DNA of 63,204 nt from Phycisphaerales bacterium. GTDB lineage: Bacteria; Planctomycetota; Phycisphaerae; Phycisphaerales; UBA1924. Every line of letters begins with the position of its first letter. Positions within the stretch are counted from its first letter, which is position 1. The notes under the pieces were generated by a model. The model saw nothing but the letters and a program-made list of their open reading frames with translations. It had not been told where the DNA came from and made no database searches. The translations under genes were made by a program, and so were the position numbers. This document shows positions 48,681 to 57,457 of this stretch, piece by piece. The stretch lies in NCBI GenBank assembly GCA_013360675.1, contig JABWBB010000010.1, forward strand, positions 1 through 63,204, read 5' to 3'.

Positions 48681-50579
48681 ATGGCGCAACGGAAGCCAAA
48701 TCCCATCCCGCCTCGCCACGCCCCCGCCCCTACCGGGTGTCCGGGGTGGGCGATGGTCGTGGGTGCGTTGGCGCTGGGGGTGGCCATTGCATCGTCGGGC
48801 ATGCTGGTCTATCAGCATTTCACCGGGATCAGCCTTCCGGGCTGCGGCCCGGGGAGCCCCTGTGCTCAGGCCGCCGCCAGCCTCTGGGGCAAGGTTCCGG
48901 GCGTGGGCTGGCCGACCTCGTTCGTGGGGCTGGCCTACTTCGTGGGAGCCCTGGCCGCGTGGCTGGCGGGGAGGGGGCGTTTACCCGCGGCCCTGATCTG
49001 GATCGCCCGGCTGGGAGCGCTAGCCTCGGTCTTTTTTCTGTCGGTCAGCGTCGTCGAGCGGCTGTTCTGCCTCTATTGCCTCGTCGCCCAATCGGGCAAC
49101 CTGGCCTTTGTTGGAATCGTTGAGCTCTCACGAAAGAGGGGTGGACCCGTGACACGCGGATGGCAGTTCCCGGCCGGGCTGGCGGCGTTCCTCGCCGTCG
49201 GCGGTCTGCTCCTGTCGGCCAACACGCAGGCCACGCAGCAGGCCGCGGCGAAGGCCGAACGCTCGCTGGCCGAGACCACCTCGCAACTCACATCGCAACC
49301 GGCGGCGGCAACCAGCGACGCCCCACCGGCGCAGGGCGTGCTCGCCGGACGCTACCGGCTGGGTCCGGAACTCTCGCCCATCCGCATCGTGATGTTCACC
49401 GATTACCAGTGCCCCGACTGCAAGCTGCTCGAGGCCCAACTCTTCCGCCTGGTGGACGAGAAGGCCCCCATCGCCGTGACGATCCGGCACTTTCCATTCA
49501 GCAGCGACTGCAACCCGCACTCGCCCGGGCAGATGCACGCCAACGCCTGTTGGGCGTCGCGTGCCGCCGAGGCCGCGGGCCTGATCGGCGGGAACGACGC
49601 CTTCTGGCGCATGCACCGCTGGCTCTTCGAGCGTGGCGGCTCGTTCACCGACGAGCAACTGCGCGAGGGCATTGTCACGCTGGGTCTTGGCGAGCCTCGT
49701 GCGTTCGAGCAGGTCATGACCGGGCCCGAAACGCTGGCCCGCGTCAAGGCCGACATCGCCGACGCCGTGCGTCTGGGCATCTACAACACGCCCTTCATCT
49801 TCATCAACGGCGTGGAACTGCGCGGGTGGACGGCGCCCGACGCGCTGGTGCGCGCCGTGCGCACGTTGATGGAATCGCTCCCCCCGCCGAGCACCGGGAG
49901 CGCCGACACACCCCCCGAAGCCGCGGAGAAACTCGTCGAGGATTGGCGGCGCAACCCCGTGGTGAGTTTCGCGCCCGAACTGCTGCGTCACGCCAAGGGC
50001 CCGGACGATTCGCCCGTGACGATCGTGATGTTCGGGGATTACGCCGAGAAGTTCACGGGCCAGGCCGACGCGGTGATCCGCCTCTTCACGCAGGGCTCGG
50101 GGCCGACGGTGAAGTACCATTTCGTGCACTTCCCGGTGGATCAGGCGTGCAACCCGATCGCGCCGCGAACGATGCACCCCGACGCGTGCGCCCGGGCGCA
50201 GGCCGCCGAGGCCGCCGCCATGGTGGGCGGGCCCGACGGGTTCTGGGCGATGCACGACTACCTGATGTCGAACCAAACCACATTTACGCCCGATGGGGCT
50301 CGTGTGGCGGCGATGGGCGCGGGGATCGACGCCGCCCAGTTCGATGACGCGATGTCGCAGCCGTTCCTGAAGGACCCGATCGCCAACGACTGCCGCGCGG
50401 CGTCGGGCCTGGGGCTCACGTCGATCCCCATGATCTTCGTGAACGGCAGGCACCTGCCCCGCTGGCAGGCGGGCAACGAGAACATCATCCCGCGGGTGAT
50501 CTACGCGGCGGCCGAAGAATCTGCATTCGTATTGCCCCCGCCTTCTCAAACCGATGGCACCAACGCATCGCCAAAGTAG
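48681..50579 (+). CDS. VKOR-DsbA-DsbA fusion, disulfide-bond formation protein
   Basis: 632 residues. An N-terminal vitamin K epoxide reductase domain with four to five membrane helices carries a loop cysteine pair (Cys55, Cys61) and the quinone-side CLYC (Cys130-Cys133). A linker leads to a thioredoxin/DsbA-like domain with active CPDC at 244-247 and the cis-Pro segment YNTPFIFINGVE. A second DsbA-like domain (about 430-610) keeps the fold (YHFVHFPVDQ, TSIPMIFVNG) but has AEKF where CxxC should be. The protein should oxidise exported proteins and pass electrons to quinone. It is divergent from the 90-cysteine repeat gene. Confidence 0.9.
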   Translation: MAQRKPNPIPPRHAPAPTGCPGWAMVVGALALGVAIASSGMLVYQHFTGISLPGCGPGSPCAQAAASLWGKVPGVGWPTSFVGLAYFVGALAAWLAGRGRLPAALIWIARLGALASVFFLSVSVVERLFCLYCLVAQSGNLAFVGIVELSRKRGGPVTRGWQFPAGLAAFLAVGGLLLSANTQATQQAAAKAERSLAETTSQLTSQPAAATSDAPPAQGVLAGRYRLGPELSPIRIVMFTDYQCPDCKLLEAQLFRLVDEKAPIAVTIRHFPFSSDCNPHSPGQMHANACWASRAAEAAGLIGGNDAFWRMHRWLFERGGSFTDEQLREGIVTLGLGEPRAFEQVMTGPETLARVKADIADAVRLGIYNTPFIFINGVELRGWTAPDALVRAVRTLMESLPPPSTGSADTPPEAAEKLVEDWRRNPVVSFAPELLRHAKGPDDSPVTIVMFGDYAEKFTGQADAVIRLFTQGSGPTVKYHFVHFPVDQACNPIAPRTMHPDACARAQAAEAAAMVGGPDGFWAMHDYLMSNQTTFTPDGARVAAMGAGIDAAQFDDAMSQPFLKDPIANDCRAASGLGLTSIPMIFVNGRHLPRWQAGNENIIPRVIYAAAEESAFVLPPPSQTDGTNASPK

Positions 50580-50587
50580 GACGCGAT

Positions 50588-51901
50588 TCAGAACGGACGC
50601 CGACGCCTCCCCGCGATCAACGCAGCCATCGTCAACACAACACCAGCACCAGGCGACGGGATCGGGCGCAGGTATCGATCGAACGACCAGTTCGCCAGGG
50701 CGGCCCCGCACTCGAGCCCGGCCACGTTGTCGAACGAGAAGTGGATCCCGCCGTAGATGCGCGAAAGCCCCGCCTCGTTCGCCGCCCCCGACAGGCTGGA
50801 GAACTGGCGGACGACGCCCGGGGCCTCGGCGTTGTTGGTGAAGGTGAAGGTGACGTTGTCGGTGCCCAGGAAGAGGGCCAGCATGCTTGCCGCCGCGCTC
50901 GAGAACGTGCTGTGCCCCGAGACATACGTCGGGTGGTTGGGCGTGGGGCTGAGCAGCGGCGACCAGCCGGGCACCGCGAACGTGTCCGGGTTGCCATCGG
51001 TGTCGCCCTCGCGGATAGCGGTGATAGGCCGCCACAGGTCGTAGGTGTATTTGCAATCCCACGCGACGACGCCCGCATCGGCAACGGCGAGCCCGAGCAG
51101 CGCGAACATCCGCGCGTTCTGCTCCATCGTCTGGCCGCGGGCCTGCCCGATCTGGCTTGCGATCTCGTTCCACTGGCCCGGGGGCGTGGAGGTGCCGGGC
51201 CCGCCGACCCACACGCGGGCGATGTCGGTCTGCTCCTGCGTGCGGGTCGCGCTGGTGGCCGAGCCGATCTCGCGGACTTCATTCCACGCCTGCGCATACG
51301 CCGCGCTGTTGAGCGCGGGCGGCGGCGCGGGGCGGAACTGGCTGTTGCTGGTCATGCCAAAGGGCGTGAGATTCGCCCACTGCGGAAGGGCCGGGTTCGG
51401 AAAGTTCGGCGGCGTGGGACGCCACTGCCCGGGTGACGAGCCGGGTGTATAGCCCGAGGGTGCCGTCGAACCGTCGCCGGTTCGCGCGCTGATCATGTCC
51501 GCGCCGACGGCCTGCCCTAGCGCGATGCCGTTGGCCTTGCCCGGCCCATCGGGGATTGCGGCCAGGTGCGCATCGCGCAGTGCATCGAACGAGGCATTCG
51601 CGCCGAAGAGGTGCGTCATGACGCCGTGGGCCGCGCTGGCGGCGGCGGCCTGCTTCGAGGTTCCCGCTGCCGCTCCGCCGCTCCACCGATAGGGCGTATG
51701 GGACTGGTCGATGGCATTGACCGCATCAAAGAGGGCCAGATGGGTCATGGCCATCGCACGGGCGGCGGCGGGTGGAGGCGTGCCGTTTGATGCCACCGCC
51801 CCCAGCAACGCCTGGTTCCAATCGGTGACGACATCGCCCAGGGCCGGGCTGGTGATCCCGAGGACCGAACCCACGCACACGCACAGCAGTGTCCCGCGCA
51901 T
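50588..51901 (-). CDS. Secreted vanadium-dependent haloperoxidase (PAP2 superfamily) with sorting-like tail
   Basis: 437 residues. Signal peptide ending SPALGD. Vanadate-site motifs: YDLWRPITAIR (Lys replaced upstream by context, Arg present), PTYVSGHSTFSSAAASML and IYGGIHFSFDN with its histidine. These match bacterial vanadium chloroperoxidase-like proteins, which oxidise halide with peroxide; phosphatase activity is an alternative within the superfamily. The C-terminus IPSPG, hydrophobic stretch, GRRRRPF resembles the tails of the proteins at 7574 and 19314, so surface sorting is likely. Confidence 0.83.
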   Translation of the reverse strand: MRGTLLCVCVGSVLGITSPALGDVVTDWNQALLGAVASNGTPPPAAARAMAMTHLALFDAVNAIDQSHTPYRWSGGAAAGTSKQAAAASAAHGVMTHLFGANASFDALRDAHLAAIPDGPGKANGIALGQAVGADMISARTGDGSTAPSGYTPGSSPGQWRPTPPNFPNPALPQWANLTPFGMTSNSQFRPAPPPALNSAAYAQAWNEVREIGSATSATRTQEQTDIARVWVGGPGTSTPPGQWNEIASQIGQARGQTMEQNARMFALLGLAVADAGVVAWDCKYTYDLWRPITAIREGDTDGNPDTFAVPGWSPLLSPTPNHPTYVSGHSTFSSAAASMLALFLGTDNVTFTFTNNAEAPGVVRQFSSLSGAANEAGLSRIYGGIHFSFDNVAGLECGAALANWSFDRYLRPIPSPGAGVVLTMAALIAGRRRRPF

Positions 51902-52092
51902 AAAGCACCTGTCTCGGCGTCGCCGCCGCTCTCTCCCGGTGTCGGCGCGGGGGCCCTCTCCAAGGCCCCCGCCCGCGGTCGCGTGGGCACGCCGCCCCGA
52001 CCGGCCCCCATTGTGCCATGGGGCGTGGTCAACGCCAAGGGATAATGCACGCGGACGTGCGCACGCCGCTATAACTGCGGGCGATAACGAAG

Positions 52093-52177
52093 GGCCCCGT
52101 GGCGGAACGGCAGACGCAGCGGACTTAAAATCCGCAGCCCCTCACAGGGCGTGTGGGTTCGACTCCCACCGGGGCCA
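52093..52177 (+). tRNA. tRNA-Leu (anticodon TAA), probable integration site
   Basis: Acceptor GGCCCCG/CGGGGCC, D-arm with GGCAGA, anticodon stem GCGGA/TCCGC around CTTAAAA (anticodon TAA), long variable arm and T-arm GTGGG-TTCGACT-CCCAC; discriminator A, CCA not encoded. Gene style changes directly after it and a tyrosine recombinase is encoded 9.5 kb downstream, so its 3' end probably serves as the attachment site. Confidence 0.95.
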
Positions 52178-52454
52178 CTTAGATTACTGCGGTTTTCGCC
52201 AACCGCCCCACACCGCCCCGCCGCCAGCGGGCCGGAATCCGGGCCGGGGGGCCGGTCGGACCCCGCTAGAACCCCGCGAGGCCCCAACAAGTGCTCTTCA
52301 AGTTCCCACGGTTCCCGCCGCCGCCCGCGTTGCCGCCGACCAAAAATCAAGTGTCGGGCATGCGGCTTGATCACCGCATGAAGACTCGGGCGGGTCGGCT
52401 GGGGGTTGCTGCCTCACCGCCGCCCGCTCGGGTCGCCCGGCGATTGGAGGCAGC

Positions 52455-53366
52455 ATGAACAAGAACGCTCCGACATTCGAATCACTCGCACGCGAACTCG
52501 CTGCGACGACAAAGCGACTAGCCCCGGTTCTCGCCGTGTACGACGATGAAGACCAAGCGAACAAATACATCGCGACGCACAAAGACATCACCGGTACGTT
52601 TGCGAAGATTCTCGCACGTTCCAATCAACTGGCGGATTATCGCGTAGCTGGGTTCCCGCGATTCGAGTCACTCGCAGACTTGGAGCTATATGCCCGCACG
52701 CTAGATCGTCGGCAGCGTGGTGCCCGGTCCGGCCCCGCTCGCGTTGACTGGGAGGGAGATTGGGCAGGCAATGATGCTGATCGTGCCCGGACACTTTGCA
52801 TCTTCCTCCAGAAGCTTGAGGCGGAAGCCCCCTCACGAACGGAGCGGCGGAAAGCGAATCGCAAAACGCCGACTGCACGAGAGGCTGAGCAAAGGGCGGA
52901 CAGCATTCAGCGGGCATTTGAACAACTGATACGTGAAGGAAAGCCGACCACACGCGATCCGTTGCTCACTCGTGCCCGAGCACTTCACGCTCAGCGATAC
53001 GGCAAAGCAGCCTTGCCGCCAACCAAAGGCGACATCGCTATGCATCCGTGCTGGCAGAAAAAAGCACCAGTCACCCAAACGTTCGAGCATCTTGACTCTG
53101 AGAATGCTAAAGAAGCCACGACGGCCCGCACACACTTGGCGAGGCAAATGGGGTTTGAATCGGTTGCCGACTTTAGCAAGTGGCATGACAACGCACCAGA
53201 AGAGGAGCGTCATGCGGCGATGGAGCGTGTGCGGGCATTGGTGGCTGCTGGCTTGGAGCCGCTTGTGACGATGGGGTGCGGCAAACCTGACATCAGGCAT
53301 GTCGCCGAAAACGGTGAGGTCCGCCGAAGCGGGCAGCGGGGCCGCCGAAGCGGATCGGGCGGGTAA
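52455..53366 (+). CDS. Hypothetical protein, first gene of the element
   Basis: 303 residues from an ATG with GGAGG five bases upstream. Largely helical, charged and soluble; no signal or membrane segment. Segments such as LARELAATTKRLAPVLAVYDDED and TFEHLDSENAKEATTARTHLA suggest long helices. Noticeably lower GC than the backbone. The C-terminus becomes Arg/Gly/Ser-rich. No family recognised; position at the element's left end would suit a regulatory or maintenance role. Confidence 0.65.
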   Translation: MNKNAPTFESLARELAATTKRLAPVLAVYDDEDQANKYIATHKDITGTFAKILARSNQLADYRVAGFPRFESLADLELYARTLDRRQRGARSGPARVDWEGDWAGNDADRARTLCIFLQKLEAEAPSRTERRKANRKTPTAREAEQRADSIQRAFEQLIREGKPTTRDPLLTRARALHAQRYGKAALPPTKGDIAMHPCWQKKAPVTQTFEHLDSENAKEATTARTHLARQMGFESVADFSKWHDNAPEEERHAAMERVRALVAAGLEPLVTMGCGKPDIRHVAENGEVRRSGQRGRRSGSGG

Positions 53367-53423
53367 CTTCGGCGGGTTTCGGGTTACGCAGAGCGACCCC
53401 GTCGCTCTGCAAGGAGCCCGTCG

Positions 53424-53684
53424 ATGACCGCCAACCAGACCACCGCCCCGCCCGTCAAGCCGATCCCGCTTCCAACGCCCGCTCTGCTGACTCGGCAAGA
53501 GACTGCACAACTCATCAACGTGTCCCTCGTGTCGTTGAAGCGATGGAATCGCAGTGGACGCTTCGGCCCCTCCCCGATCAAGCTGGGGAAGTGCACGCGG
53601 TTCCGCCGCGAGGAAGTCCTCGCGTGGGTCGCCGCCGGTTGCCCCGCTCGCCGTGATTGGCGATGGAATGGGGGTGGCAAGTGA
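53424..53684 (+). CDS. AlpA/excisionase-like helix-turn-helix protein
   Basis: 86 residues, AAGGAG eight bases before the ATG. The core LLTRQETAQLINVSLVSLKRWNRSGRFGPSPIKLGKCTRFRREEVLAWVAAG is given here in summary: a MerR-like winged helix with TRQETAQLI as the first helix and RFRREEVLAW as the end. Such proteins act as recombination directionality factors or transcriptional switches in integrative elements. Its stop codon overlaps the GTG of the next gene. Confidence 0.85.
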   Translation: MTANQTTAPPVKPIPLPTPALLTRQETAQLINVSLVSLKRWNRSGRFGPSPIKLGKCTRFRREEVLAWVAAGCPARRDWRWNGGGK

Positions 53685-55696
53685 AGTCCAAGTTCGACGG
53701 CATTCCCGAACCGCTCTATCTGTACGTTGATCATGGCGTGGAGTTCTCCTCCCAGAGCGTTGACCAGTGGTGCGGCACCACTCAGTTCAGCGAGAAGGAA
53801 GATCACTTCTACGTCGATCCCGCCACCGGCAAGTGGGACGAAAAGCAGCTTGGCGTGTCCGGCAATGCCTGGACTTTTCTGGAGAAGATGGCCGACCACT
53901 ACCGCGAACACTTCACGCCCGACAAGCAGAAGGTCCTCGCGGATCGGTTCGGATTGCCGGTCGATGCTGTCCTCGTTGACGACGTCGGATACGACCCCAA
54001 CACCAACGCCTACACGTTCGCCAGTCGCAACGAGAAGGGCACGGTGCTTGATATCCGCCGACGCAAACTGAACGGCAAGCCAATGAGCACGAAGGGCTGC
54101 AAGGTCCGGCTGTGGGGCCTTGATTCTCTCTCAAGAGCGAAGCCAGGCTCCCGTGTCTACATCGTCGAGGGCGAGTCTGACCGGCTGGCCATGCGCTGGC
54201 TGTTGAAGAAGGTCGGGCGGTTGAAGGATGTTGTCGTCAGTTGCCCCGGGGCGGGCGTGTTCAAAGACGATTGGGCGAGGGCGTTCGTGGGAATGGACGT
54301 CGCCACGCTCTTCGACAAGGACGACGCGGGCCAGAGCGGAACCAGGCAGGTCCATGCGAAGCTCCGGGCCGCTGGCGTCACCGCGAAGGCATGGTGTCAC
54401 GACGACGAATGGGACGACGGAATCGACATACGCGACTTCGTCACCCACGCCCGCAAGAGCAAAGAAATTACGCTTACCGAATGCCACAACGACGGCATCA
54501 TCAAACGTCTGCATCCTCTCGAACTGGACGACGACGAACGCCCCACGCGGCCCCGGCTTGTCTTCCTCACTGCGGATCAGGTGATGAACACGGAGCCACC
54601 GGGCTTCATCGTCGAAGGCGTCATGCCCCCCGGCGTGATCGTGCTCGTGGCTCCCCCGGCGAACGCCAAATCGTTCCTCGCCCTCGACCTCGCGATAGCC
54701 GTCGCATCCGACACGCCCTGGCACGGGCGAGAAGTTGAGGGTGGGTACGTGATGCTCGTGAACGCTGAGGGGTTCGGCACGTTCGGTCAACGCATCGACG
54801 CGGCTATCTCCGCTCTTCCTCCAGAAAAGCAACGCCTCGCCCTCTCAAGGCTGCTCATCACCGGGGACGCCCCCGCGATCCACCGACAGGACGATCCATC
54901 CCTCATCATCGAACGAGCACGCGAGCTTGACGAACCCCCGAAGCTCGTTGTGCTTGACACGCTCGCACGCTGTATGCCGGGCGGTGACGAGAACGCCGCT
55001 CAGGACATGGGCAGCTTCATCGCGGGCGTGGACAGAATCCGGGACGCCCTTGGGTGTGCGGTCCTGATCCTGCACCACACGATAAAGGACGGCACCACCG
55101 AACGCGGATCGTCCGCCCTTCGCGGGGCGTGCGACGTCATGCTGTTCTGCAAGTTGCGGGACAATGCCCTCACCGTCACATTCGACAAGTGCCGCGACTT
55201 CGCCCCGCCCGACCCGATGCACTTCGCCTTGCAGCCTCACAAGGAATCTGTCCGCCTTGTCGCCGTGGACCCTGCCGCAGCAATCGCCGCCGGGGCCGAC
55301 AAGCTGAAGTCTGGCATGGTCCTTCGTGCTCTGGAGAAGGATGGCGATTGGATGTCGCTCGGTGAGATCAAGGCCGCCGCGAACGTCAAGGATCGAACCG
55401 CACGCCGGGCACTCGGCGAGTTTGTCGATGCCGGTGTCGCGGAACGCCGTCAGGACGGACGCGACGTCCAGTGGCGAATCAGCTCCGATGAATCATCGCG
55501 GCCAACCCCGGCCAACGCGGCCAAGGGCGTTGACCGCGATAAATCGGGCTCGCGGCCAACGCGGCCAAACAGGCTTGGCCGCAGTCAGCCCACGAAATTA
55601 CCTTCAAACAAGGCAGATTCTTCATCGCGGCCAACGCGGTCAATTCGCGGCCAACCAGCGAGGCCCCTTCGCGGCCAACCCCCCGGCCCCCCTTAG
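53681..55696 (+). CDS. TOPRIM primase-like plus RepA-type AAA ATPase replication protein
   Basis: 671 residues from a GTG overlapping the previous stop (GTGA); an ATG at 53663 is an alternative. The N-terminal part resembles DNA-primase-associated folds, followed by a TOPRIM domain with VYIVEGESDRL (Glu163) and LFDKDDAGQ (Asp212, Asp214). Next comes a RecA/RepA-like AAA_25 ATPase: Walker A APPANAKS (about 324-331, atypical, lacking GKT), VMLVNAEGFG, Walker B LVVLDTLAR and ILHHTIKDG. A winged helix lies near 540-605. The last 70 residues are low-complexity Arg/Pro/Gln, encoded by a DNA repeat field. Likely initiates replication of the element. Confidence 0.85.
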   Translation: MKSKFDGIPEPLYLYVDHGVEFSSQSVDQWCGTTQFSEKEDHFYVDPATGKWDEKQLGVSGNAWTFLEKMADHYREHFTPDKQKVLADRFGLPVDAVLVDDVGYDPNTNAYTFASRNEKGTVLDIRRRKLNGKPMSTKGCKVRLWGLDSLSRAKPGSRVYIVEGESDRLAMRWLLKKVGRLKDVVVSCPGAGVFKDDWARAFVGMDVATLFDKDDAGQSGTRQVHAKLRAAGVTAKAWCHDDEWDDGIDIRDFVTHARKSKEITLTECHNDGIIKRLHPLELDDDERPTRPRLVFLTADQVMNTEPPGFIVEGVMPPGVIVLVAPPANAKSFLALDLAIAVASDTPWHGREVEGGYVMLVNAEGFGTFGQRIDAAISALPPEKQRLALSRLLITGDAPAIHRQDDPSLIIERARELDEPPKLVVLDTLARCMPGGDENAAQDMGSFIAGVDRIRDALGCAVLILHHTIKDGTTERGSSALRGACDVMLFCKLRDNALTVTFDKCRDFAPPDPMHFALQPHKESVRLVAVDPAAAIAAGADKLKSGMVLRALEKDGDWMSLGEIKAAANVKDRTARRALGEFVDAGVAERRQDGRDVQWRISSDESSRPTPANAAKGVDRDKSGSRPTRPNRLGRSQPTKLPSNKADSSSRPTRSIRGQPARPLRGQPPGPP

Positions 55697-55726
55697 GGGG
55701 CCGGGTTGGCCGTGAGCCTTGGCCGC
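55498..55726. repeat. Iteron-like CGGCCAA repeat field, candidate origin
   Basis: Five exact GCGGCCAAC copies (55498, 55552, 55627, 55647, 55671), three one-base variants (55508, 55517, 55561), a weaker copy GCGGTCAAT (55636) and three inverted copies (55575, 55705, 55719). Neighbouring copies are often 9-11 bases apart, one helical turn. They fall in all three codon phases of the overlapping gene, so selection acts on the DNA rather than the peptide. Confidence 0.75.
55672..55712. other. Large hairpin at the stop codon of the replication gene
   Basis: CCCGGCCCCC (55682-55691) pairs perfectly with GGGGGCCGGG (55696-55705) around CTTA; the TAG stop lies in the loop. An outer stem CGGCCAA/TTGGCCG (55672-55678/55706-55712) uses two iteron copies, with a three-base bulge on the left. 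No T-tract follows, so it is not a typical terminator. Confidence 0.75.
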
Positions 55727-55926
55727 ACCGGCGACCGCAGGGCAGAAAGGAAGTAGGCAATGCGGGTGTGAGACCCGCAACCGAGATGCGAGAGTGACGG
55801 ACGAAAGTGTGATTCATCAAGCGACGGGCCTGTAGCCGGGCCTGTCTCTCTTCCAGAAGGATGCCAGACGCCAGCGGCGGCACTTGTTGTGCCCGTGCTA
55901 TCGCCTGCGCAAATCAAGGAGTTGGT

Positions 55927-56139
55927 ATGGCGAAGGAATATCTCACGCATCACGAGCGGGCGAATCGGTTGGCCCGGGACCACGACCGATTGAGCGGCGG
56001 CGACGGCAATGTTGCTGCCCGGTTCGGCCCGGCCCCGTTGGGCACCGTCCGCGTCCGCAAGGGCAACGAGGCCCCCGTCATTGTCAATCAGACCGACCTA
56101 GCGGAGTGGACCGCGAAGGGGTACGCCGTCGTCGAGTGA
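55927..56139 (+). CDS. Small hypothetical protein
   Basis: 70 residues from an ATG with AAGGAG five to six bases upstream. The C-terminus (VIVNQTDLAEWTAKGYAVVE) resembles the end of the protein at 58032 (DATDVEKYRSKGYRVIG): Asp/Glu-rich helix then (T/S)KGY-x-V. Such KGY tails occur in phage-type small proteins. No function assigned. Confidence 0.65.
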   Translation: MAKEYLTHHERANRLARDHDRLSGGDGNVAARFGPAPLGTVRVRKGNEAPVIVNQTDLAEWTAKGYAVVE

Positions 56140-56182
56140 GCGACGGGTACGGAACGTCACACCTCTCAGAAAAGGAAAGCAC

Positions 56183-56896
56183 ATGCCCAAGACTCTCAAT
56201 CAGCCCGTGAATCTCGCGTGGGTCAGCATCGCCGGGTACGAAGATCCGCCCTTCGCAAACGTCCGCGAGGATGACGGCCTCGTCATCACCGACACACCCG
56301 GCCCCCTCGGACAACTTGGCAAGGCCTTCGTCGGCTACCGCACAACGTACATGAACTTCAACCGCAAGGCCGACGCGATCAAGATCGACGCGGACCTTTC
56401 TCCTCAGGGCCGCACGGCACGCCTGCGACAACTCGCTACCGACACACTGGCAAGCCTCGACAAGATCGACACCACTTTCGCCAAGCTGGACGACGCCCGC
56501 AAGAAGTTGACGAAGCGACTCGAAGTCACGACCGGCGAGGGCGATCCCGCCACGCTCGCGATCCGTCGTATGGAGATCAGGAACTGGATGCGGGGCATGG
56601 ACCCACTCCAACTCCAGATCGAGATCGAGCACGCCGCCAGTGCTGGTGACATGTCGTTGTTCGATGCTCTCGTGAGTGCTCCGGCGTACCTGGTGCCGAA
56701 GGTGGACCCGTCCGTCGTGCAGCGTGCCCGCACCACGCTCGGCGAGAAGCGTGATCCACAAGCCGCCGCCGAACTGCGGGCGTTGGACGAGGCCGATGCC
56801 ATCTTCCAGGGAGCGAGGACCAGCCTTCGTGACCACGTTACCCGCGAGGGCGGATTGAACACCGAGCCGCGTGTGCTCGGTGCCCAGATGCCTTGA
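56183..56896 (+). CDS. Hypothetical helical protein of the element
   Basis: 237 residues with AAGGAAAG before the ATG. After a folded N-terminal region (VSIAGYEDPPFANVRE) the centre is strongly helical and charged (LDKIDTTFAKLDDARKKLTKRL), suggesting a coiled coil. No membrane segment. Unrecognised; scaffold-like or DNA-processing roles are both possible. Confidence 0.6.
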   Translation: MPKTLNQPVNLAWVSIAGYEDPPFANVREDDGLVITDTPGPLGQLGKAFVGYRTTYMNFNRKADAIKIDADLSPQGRTARLRQLATDTLASLDKIDTTFAKLDDARKKLTKRLEVTTGEGDPATLAIRRMEIRNWMRGMDPLQLQIEIEHAASAGDMSLFDALVSAPAYLVPKVDPSVVQRARTTLGEKRDPQAAAELRALDEADAIFQGARTSLRDHVTREGGLNTEPRVLGAQMP

Positions 56897-56953
56897 GTGC
56901 CCCCCGGCGTTCGGCGAGAGTCGGCGTCGGGGTTTCAAATGGAGGTCTCACAC

Positions 56954-57457
56954 ATGAAGAAGAAGATCAAGATGAAGCCCAAGCAGAAGGTCACAAACGC
57001 CGCAAACGTCCGGCCTCAGTGGCACGAGCCGAACTCGAACAAGTTCGCGAAGGGCAACCCGGGTGGTCCCGGAAACCCGCACACGCAACGCATCCACGAG
57101 TACAACGCCGCAATACGCGAGGCAGTCTCAAGCGGAGATATCGCGGAGGTGATGAGGGTGATGGTGCGGCGTGCAAAGCGGGGCGATCAATTCGCGTCGA
57201 AGCTGTTGCTCGACCGCTGCATCGGCAAGTCTCGTCCGATGGACCTGCCCATAACGGGTCTTCAACTCCCAGAGATGGCGACCGCCGCCGACACGGTGAA
57301 GGCGACGAACGCCATTGTGCGGGCCACACGGGACGGCACCATCACGACCGAGCAAGCCGCCGCTCTCGCGTCATTGGTCGAACTGACGCGGCGGAGTATC
57401 GAAACACACCAACTGGCCGAACGCCTCGCACAACTTGAACAGGAGATTGGACGATGA
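56954..57457 (+). CDS. DUF5681-like protein
   Basis: 167 residues from an ATG with GGAGG eight bases upstream. A very basic start (KKKIKMKPKQK) leads into FAKGNPGGPGNPHTQR, the hallmark of DUF5681 proteins, then a helical domain (FASKLLLDRCIGKSRP). Family members often lie beside phage terminase genes, but no terminase is seen here. Its stop overlaps the next ATG (ATGA), beginning a coupled three-gene set. Confidence 0.72.
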   Translation: MKKKIKMKPKQKVTNAANVRPQWHEPNSNKFAKGNPGGPGNPHTQRIHEYNAAIREAVSSGDIAEVMRVMVRRAKRGDQFASKLLLDRCIGKSRPMDLPITGLQLPEMATAADTVKATNAIVRATRDGTITTEQAAALASLVELTRRSIETHQLAERLAQLEQEIGR

